Part shown: positions 6,251 through 9,918 of the stretch, piece by piece
How positions within the stretch are numbered: the stretch's first letter is position 1
Layout: each line of letters opens with the position of its first letter
From: Bdellovibrio sp.
GTDB lineage: Bacteria > Bdellovibrionota > Bdellovibrionia > Bdellovibrionales > UBA1609
DNA: 9,918 bases
Assembly: GCA_003694355.1 (NCBI GenBank)
Contig: RFKI01000111.1
Span: forward strand, 1 to 9,918
Direction: 5' to 3'
Notes under the pieces: generated by a model
Seen by the model: only the letters and a program-made list of their open reading frames with translations
Told to the model about the DNA's origin: nothing
Database searches by the model: none
Made by a program: the position numbers and the translations under genes

Positions 6251-6279
6251 GTTTTTGTTAAAACATAAAGTGGGGCCTT

Positions 6280-7185
6280 ATGTTAAGTTTTGATTTGATT
6301 TTACTTCTTGCAGGACTTTCTTTAGCAGGAATTAGTGTTTTTCTGTTTCTTTCAGCAATCTTATCCAATCAGGCTGATGAACAAGCTCTTGCCTGGGCTT
6401 CAGGCAATGAACCTAAAGCCTCCCAGTCCTCTCTCATTAACTTTTCAAGACCCTTAGTTCATAACTTCACTCTTCAACATGCCTTGAAAATAAAAAATAA
6501 AAACTACAGGGAAAAAGTACGACAAAAAATTCTAACCGCAGGACTTGAAGAAGAACTCAATGTAGATGAGTTCATTGGGCTTCAAATCCTCTGGGGGGTG
6601 GCTTTCCCTCTTTTTCTAACAACCATGAACTTTGCCCTTCAAATAGGCATTCCTTATGCTCTGATTCTCCTTCTTTCGCCTCTTGGAATAGCTGGTCCTC
6701 ACCTTTATGCAAAAGCCCGAAAAAAAGAACGTTATATTTCCATTGTGGCAGACCTTCCCTTCTTCATTGATTTAATGGCACTTTCAACTGAAGCTGGACT
6801 AGATTTTATAAGTGCCATACAAAAAATCACAGAGAAAGCCGAAGGCAGCGAACTATCCAAAGAACTTGAGAAAGTTCTCAAAGACATCAAACTTGGTCGT
6901 ACAAGAGCTGAAGCTCTTAGAGCCCTTTCTGAACGTCTTGATATCCCTGAAGTCACCAGTTTCTGTGGGATGGTCATTGATGCGGATCAAACAGGAACTC
7001 CTATTTCCAGAGTTCTTAAAGACCAATCCAAGCAAATGCGTCTGGAACGATTTGTGCGCGCTGAAAAAGCGGGAGCAAGAGCCTCTCAACTCATACTGGT
7101 ACCGATGATGGTTTTTATCTTGCCAGCTATTTTCATTATGGTTTTTGCACCCATTGTGATTCAGTTTTTCTATGGAGGCAAATAA
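6280..7185 (+). CDS. tadC: TadC-like type II secretion F-domain protein of a Tad/Flp pilus system
   Basis: Inner-membrane platform protein of Tad (type IVc) pilus or secretion machines, which normally pairs with TadB and works with the TadA/CpaF ATPase. It is 301 residues. Predicted membrane segments: about 5-28, 100-118, 124-142 and a long hydrophobic region at about 270-296 ending close to the C-terminus, the TadC arrangement. The T2SSF domain lies at about 155-285 and begins DLPFFIDLMALSTEAGLDF; a conserved-looking DADQTGTPISRVL stretch (about 234-246) follows a charged helix. The ATG at 6280 is preceded by AGTGGGG. It is the first gene of a four-gene plus-strand run (tadC, DUF192, FHA-PAS, FHA-TPR). 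No tadA, tadB or flp gene is in the window. Its promoter would have to lie in the 29-bp gap or inside maf; none is convincing. Confidence 0.88.
   Translation: MLSFDLILLLAGLSLAGISVFLFLSAILSNQADEQALAWASGNEPKASQSSLINFSRPLVHNFTLQHALKIKNKNYREKVRQKILTAGLEEELNVDEFIGLQILWGVAFPLFLTTMNFALQIGIPYALILLLSPLGIAGPHLYAKARKKERYISIVADLPFFIDLMALSTEAGLDFISAIQKITEKAEGSELSKELEKVLKDIKLGRTRAEALRALSERLDIPEVTSFCGMVIDADQTGTPISRVLKDQSKQMRLERFVRAEKAGARASQLILVPMMVFILPAIFIMVFAPIVIQFFYGGK
7174..7178 (+). promoter_or_regulatory. Ribosome-binding site deciding a GTG start for the DUF192 gene
   Basis: GGAGG lies inside the last codons of tadC, 8 nt before GTG 7187. The alternative ATG at 7172 overlaps this site and has only a T-rich stretch upstream. 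Confidence 0.6.
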
Positions 7186-7186
7186 A

Positions 7187-7531
7187 GTGCAACTCATTGA
7201 TAAAACCAAAAACAAAGTGATTGTCTCTCATTTAAAAAAGGCCTCCAGCTTCAGTGAGCGCTTAGTTGGGCTCTTGAGCAAAACTTCTTTAAAGGATAAC
7301 GAAGGTCTTTGGATTCCTCACTGCAACAGCATTCATACATTTTTTATGAAGTTTCCTATTGATGCGGTTTTTGTTAACAAGCAACTGATTGTTCAAACTC
7401 TCCACCCTCATCTTCAACCTTGGCGCATCACATGGCCAAACTTAAAAGCGCACTCTGTTTTTGAACTCCCCAGTGGCAGTATTCAAAAATATCAAATAGA
7501 AAGAGGAGATCAACTCGATGTGGGGCCTTAG
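7187..7531 (+). CDS. DUF192 family protein within the Tad operon
   Basis: Small protein (114 residues from GTG 7187) of the DUF192 family, whose function is unknown. Family features: RLVGLL near residue 25, then HTFFMKFPIDAVFVN (about 50-64, equivalent to the common hFWMknTpIpLDiiFi) and a C-terminal ELPSGSIQKYQIERGDQL stretch (usual form ELPAGtae...GD.v). No convincing signal peptide is seen, although many DUF192 proteins are exported. The GTG start is chosen for its GGAGG site and its position one base after the tadC stop; ATG 7172 would overlap tadC by 14 bases and add five residues. Its end overlaps the next gene by 14 bases. Close packing suggests a role tied to the Tad machine, but this is context only. 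Confidence 0.85.
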   Translation: MQLIDKTKNKVIVSHLKKASSFSERLVGLLSKTSLKDNEGLWIPHCNSIHTFFMKFPIDAVFVNKQLIVQTLHPHLQPWRITWPNLKAHSVFELPSGSIQKYQIERGDQLDVGP

Positions 7532-9164
7532 ACTATTAAACGGCTCCAAAGCCGGAAAAACATACTCTCTCAAACAAGGAGCCAACATCATTGGACGCTC
7601 CAAAGAGGCAGATATTATATTTCCCGATCCAGGGGTTTCTAAAAAACATGCTCAAATCGATGTTCTTGCAGATAAAATTATTCTAACAGACCTTGGATCT
7701 AGCAATGGAACTTTTGTGAATGGCATACAAATTCGCGCTCAACAAATCTTTCCTGGAGACAAAATAGGCATCTATAACTTAATTGTCGAAGTGGTTCCCG
7801 TTTTTGAGGCCACCGTTCCAACTCCTGGCTCCTCACAAATGGCACAGCAACCCGTAATGCCCCCAAACCAACCGCCGATCCAAGGAAACCTGGCCTATAA
7901 TATCCAAACTCCTCTTGTTGAAAATGCGGAACCTTTAGCCTCTGCCATGAACCCAGAAGCCACTCCCTCATCTGCCCCTGAAAAAATTGATAACTTTTTA
8001 TCCCTTGTTAAAACGTATATTAACAACGTTGTTTTACCAGGGGTGTATCGGCTTGGCGAATGGATGGAACTCAAATACTCCATCGCTCTTCTTCTTTTTG
8101 CGTTTGTACTTTCTATTACCTCTCTTTCTGCCATTCCTCTTATTCGTATTTTAAAAGACAGCACTGAAGAAGAAGCCCGACAAACGGCCCTTGTTATTGC
8201 CGAATATATGGGAGAAACTAACCAGGAAGCTGTCATCCAAGGTATGAACTCCGCTCTTAGCACAGAGCCCTTTGAACAAAAAGCTGGTGTCAAAAAAGCC
8301 ATTATCCTCGGTCTAGATGGTCAGATTTTAGCTCCTGCAAGATTAGCTGGAAGAACTCCAGAGGAGTCCTATATCCAGTCTGCCAGAAAAAAGAGCCGTC
8401 CTTCTGTTGACAACATTGATGATAACACCGTTGTGGCCGTTGTTCCTATTATGGTTCCCAATCCTGTTACAGGACTTAATTCCATCGGAGCTTTTTCGGT
8501 TATTGTCTATGATATGAAAACTCTTGCGATCAATAGTGACAAAACACTGAGTTTGCTTATTCAAACCTTTTTCATCGCTCTTCTCATTGGTTCTATTTTG
8601 TTTTTCTTCCTTTATAAGCTTATTGAACATCCTATAGAAGATATCAATTCCCAATTAGATAAGGCTCTTAGCCAAAATGGGGGACAAGTTAGCACCACTT
8701 ATCAATTCCCTATTTTACAACAGCTCTGCACCAACATTAACAGCACCCTGAGTCGCATGGGTGGAGAAGACCAACTGAGCCCTCCCCCTGAAATAATGGA
8801 ACAGGACCGACAACCTGAAATGAATAATCTTGTGGAACTTATAGGCTTTCCAGCCATTGCCATTGATGCCAAAGACCGAAATATTATGGCAGCCAATGAA
8901 GCTTTTAGTGAAAAAACAGGAATACCAACAGAATCCCTCCTGCATCAAAATGTGGAGGACTTACTAGACCAATCTCTACGACTTCAACTCATTGATTTGA
9001 TCGACCAAATAGAACAAAACCCTGAAGGTTCTGTGAACAGTCAACTTGAATTTAGCGGTGTTAATCATGAAATTGTTCTCCAGCCAGTTTTAGGAACCCA
9101 AAATATCGCCTACTATCTTGCTGTTATTTTACCATTACCCGAAGATGCGGAGGTGGAAGAATGA
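7518..9164 (+). CDS. Membrane signalling protein: FHA - TM - extracytoplasmic sensor - TM - PAS, no catalytic domain
   Basis: A 548-residue protein with an unusual domain order. An N-terminal FHA domain (about 1-95) carries the phosphothreonine-binding motifs GRS at 26-28, SKKH at 41-44 and GSSNGTFVNG at 60-69. A Pro/Gln/Ala-rich linker spans about 97-155. Membrane segments at about 187-207 and 344-366 bracket a roughly 135-residue region that looks like a Cache-type sensor (not proven). After the second segment, a short HAMP-like helix (LIEHPIEDINSQLDKAL) leads to a PAS domain at about 435-540 (AIAIDAKDRNIMAANEAFSEKTG). There is no histidine kinase, GGDEF, EAL, cyclase or phosphatase domain. 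The ATG at 7518 has AGAGGAG 9 nt upstream and overlaps the DUF192 gene; the stop overlaps the next gene as ATGA. It probably senses an envelope or membrane signal and binds a phosphorylated partner, perhaps to control the Tad machine; this role is inferred. Confidence 0.85.
   Translation: MWGLRLLNGSKAGKTYSLKQGANIIGRSKEADIIFPDPGVSKKHAQIDVLADKIILTDLGSSNGTFVNGIQIRAQQIFPGDKIGIYNLIVEVVPVFEATVPTPGSSQMAQQPVMPPNQPPIQGNLAYNIQTPLVENAEPLASAMNPEATPSSAPEKIDNFLSLVKTYINNVVLPGVYRLGEWMELKYSIALLLFAFVLSITSLSAIPLIRILKDSTEEEARQTALVIAEYMGETNQEAVIQGMNSALSTEPFEQKAGVKKAIILGLDGQILAPARLAGRTPEESYIQSARKKSRPSVDNIDDNTVVAVVPIMVPNPVTGLNSIGAFSVIVYDMKTLAINSDKTLSLLIQTFFIALLIGSILFFFLYKLIEHPIEDINSQLDKALSQNGGQVSTTYQFPILQQLCTNINSTLSRMGGEDQLSPPPEIMEQDRQPEMNNLVELIGFPAIAIDAKDRNIMAANEAFSEKTGIPTESLLHQNVEDLLDQSLRLQLIDLIDQIEQNPEGSVNSQLEFSGVNHEIVLQPVLGTQNIAYYLAVILPLPEDAEVEE
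9149..9156 (+). promoter_or_regulatory. Strong ribosome-binding site for the second FHA gene
   Basis: GGAGGTGG lies within the last codons of the preceding gene; its GGAGG core ends 7 nt before the ATG at 9161. It fixes the start of this edge-truncated gene. Confidence 0.6.
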
Positions 9165-9918
9165 ACCAAGCACTTTCCATCGCCCCTCAATCTGCAGCTG
9201 AACTTGTTATTCGCATCTTAAGTGGTCCTGACAAAGGAAGTGAATATAAAATTTTAACACGACAAGTCCGTATTGGAAGAGATCCAGATAATGACATTGT
9301 TATCCAAAAAGATTCAAAATGCAGTCGCAAACATGCTCTCCTCACTGTTGAGGGCCCTACTATTTGGATTACAAATATTACTGAAAAAAATAAAGTGCTT
9401 GTAAATGGAAAACCCGTTAAAAAAGCCGCGTTAAAAAATAAAGACCTCATTCTTGTTGGAAAAACAAAAATTCAATTTATCATCCGTCAACCATCGCCAT
9501 CTGTGTTGCCATCTCATCGTGAAATTGGCAAACAAACTCCTGGAACGCCATTTAAGTCTTCTTCGTTGCCTCATCCAGCAAAACAAAAGAAAAAGAAATT
9601 ATTTCCCATACTCATTGTCCTTCTTGTTATTGCGCTTCTTTCTTTATTAAGCACGTCTAAAAAACAGAAGCAAAAGACAGCAGAGTTCAAAACAAAAGAA
9701 GAAGTGGAACTACTTGTTCAAAAAGAGAAAGAAAGATTAAGAAAACTTAAAGAAGAAAGAATAAAATCTGGAAAAAACTCCATACAATATAAAAAAGCCC
9801 AAACCTATTACCTTAAAGGGTTTAGAGACTACAAAAAAGGGCAGTATGAAAGAGCTCTCAATAGTTTTAGCAATTGCCTGAGTATTTTTCCATCCCATTT
9901 TCTCTGCCTAAAGTACCA
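9161..9918 (+). CDS. FHA domain protein with one TM segment, coiled coil and TPR (3' end outside window)
   Basis: The open frame from ATG 9161 runs off the right edge with 252 residues visible. The start overlaps the previous stop as ATGA. FHA domain at about 14-108, with VRIGRDPDNDIVI (GR at 39-40), a SRKH motif at 55-58 and VNG at 81-83; the usual GSxNG turn is replaced by EKNKVLVNG. A Ser/Pro-rich linker follows (about 110-140). A Lys run (KQKKKK) precedes a membrane segment at about 147-164 (LFPILIVLLVIALLSLLS). Then comes a highly charged helix or coiled coil (about 174-203) and a tetratricopeptide-like repeat (about 213-246: KAQTYYLKGFRDYKKGQYE, then ALNSFSNCL). More TPRs probably follow outside. 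If FHA is cytoplasmic, the TPR part is periplasmic, where it could act like the TadD lipoprotein of classical Tad loci; this is speculation. Confidence 0.85.
   Translation, partial: MNQALSIAPQSAAELVIRILSGPDKGSEYKILTRQVRIGRDPDNDIVIQKDSKCSRKHALLTVEGPTIWITNITEKNKVLVNGKPVKKAALKNKDLILVGKTKIQFIIRQPSPSVLPSHREIGKQTPGTPFKSSSLPHPAKQKKKKLFPILIVLLVIALLSLLSTSKKQKQKTAEFKTKEEVELLVQKEKERLRKLKEERIKSGKNSIQYKKAQTYYLKGFRDYKKGQYERALNSFSNCLSIFPSHFLCLKY

Noticed and set aside
6224..6269. Possible tadC promoter (TTGAGA at 6224-6229 with weak -10 options near 6247 or 6259).
   Set aside because: The -10 matches are poor (about 3/6) and several equally weak choices exist, so it was not annotated.
6853..7215. Minus-strand 120-codon open frame opposite tadC.
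   Set aside because: Its composition is Ser/Phe/His/Asn-rich without motifs, and it is antisense to the conserved T2SSF domain.
6271..7530. Identical 11-mer GTGGGGCCTTA at 6270-6280 and 7520-7530, each at the start of a gene in the tad operon.
   Set aside because: About a dozen 11-mer repeats are expected by chance in a window this long. The two copies sit differently (one upstream of the ATG, one within the first codons), so no shared regulatory role is supported.
9453..9650. Plus-strand open frame of 65 codons near the right end.
   Set aside because: It lies out of frame inside the FHA-TPR gene, which has clear FHA motifs, a TM segment, a strong ribosome site and an ATGA overlap.

Overview
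The window is about 9.9 kb of dense, AT-leaning bacterial chromosome. It holds twelve protein genes, ten of them complete. The ileS gene is cut by the left edge and an FHA/TPR gene is cut by the right edge. I see no rRNA, tRNA, CRISPR array, insertion sequence or phage gene. The gene set (a Gram-negative lipoprotein pathway, a short DivIVA, YggS-ProC-DivIVA-DUF167 neighbours, and a Tad-type pilus module with FHA proteins) suggests a Bdellovibrionota or other former 'deltaproteobacterial' lineage. That placement is inferred from protein flavour and gene order, and the genus cannot be told from this window.

Layout. (1) Positions 3-2990, plus strand: ileS (3' part), lspA and lgt form one operon with overlapping or touching ends; lspA and lgt together mature lipoproteins. 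(2) Positions 3016-6250, minus strand: maf, yggS and proC form a tight operon. A 221-bp gap follows, holding a terminator-like hairpin array and a probable promoter, and then come divIVA and a DUF167 gene. lgt and the DUF167 gene converge with only 25 bp between them. (3) Positions 6280-9918, plus strand: tadC, a DUF192 gene, a membrane FHA-sensor-PAS protein and a membrane FHA-TPR protein. They are coupled by overlaps or one-base gaps and are almost certainly one transcript. maf and tadC diverge with only 29 bp between their start codons.

Functional reading. The left two thirds is housekeeping and envelope maintenance: isoleucine charging, lipoprotein lipidation and signal-peptide removal, polar growth or division scaffolding, PLP homeostasis, proline synthesis and nucleotide-pool cleaning. 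It resembles the ylm-divIVA-ileS-lspA neighbourhood of Gram-positive bacteria, split over two strands. The right third is the accessory part. A single Tad inner-membrane platform protein is followed by two FHA proteins, one carrying an extracytoplasmic sensor and a PAS domain with no catalytic output. A phosphothreonine-responsive control layer on a pilus or secretion machine is the best candidate here for under-described biology, but it is inference from domain layout.

Several start sites were corrected using ribosome-binding sites: lspA 1712, lgt 2220, the DUF167 gene at TTG 3327, proC 4955 and the DUF192 gene at GTG 7187. There is no gene-free stretch longer than 300 bases; the largest gap is 3904-4124.
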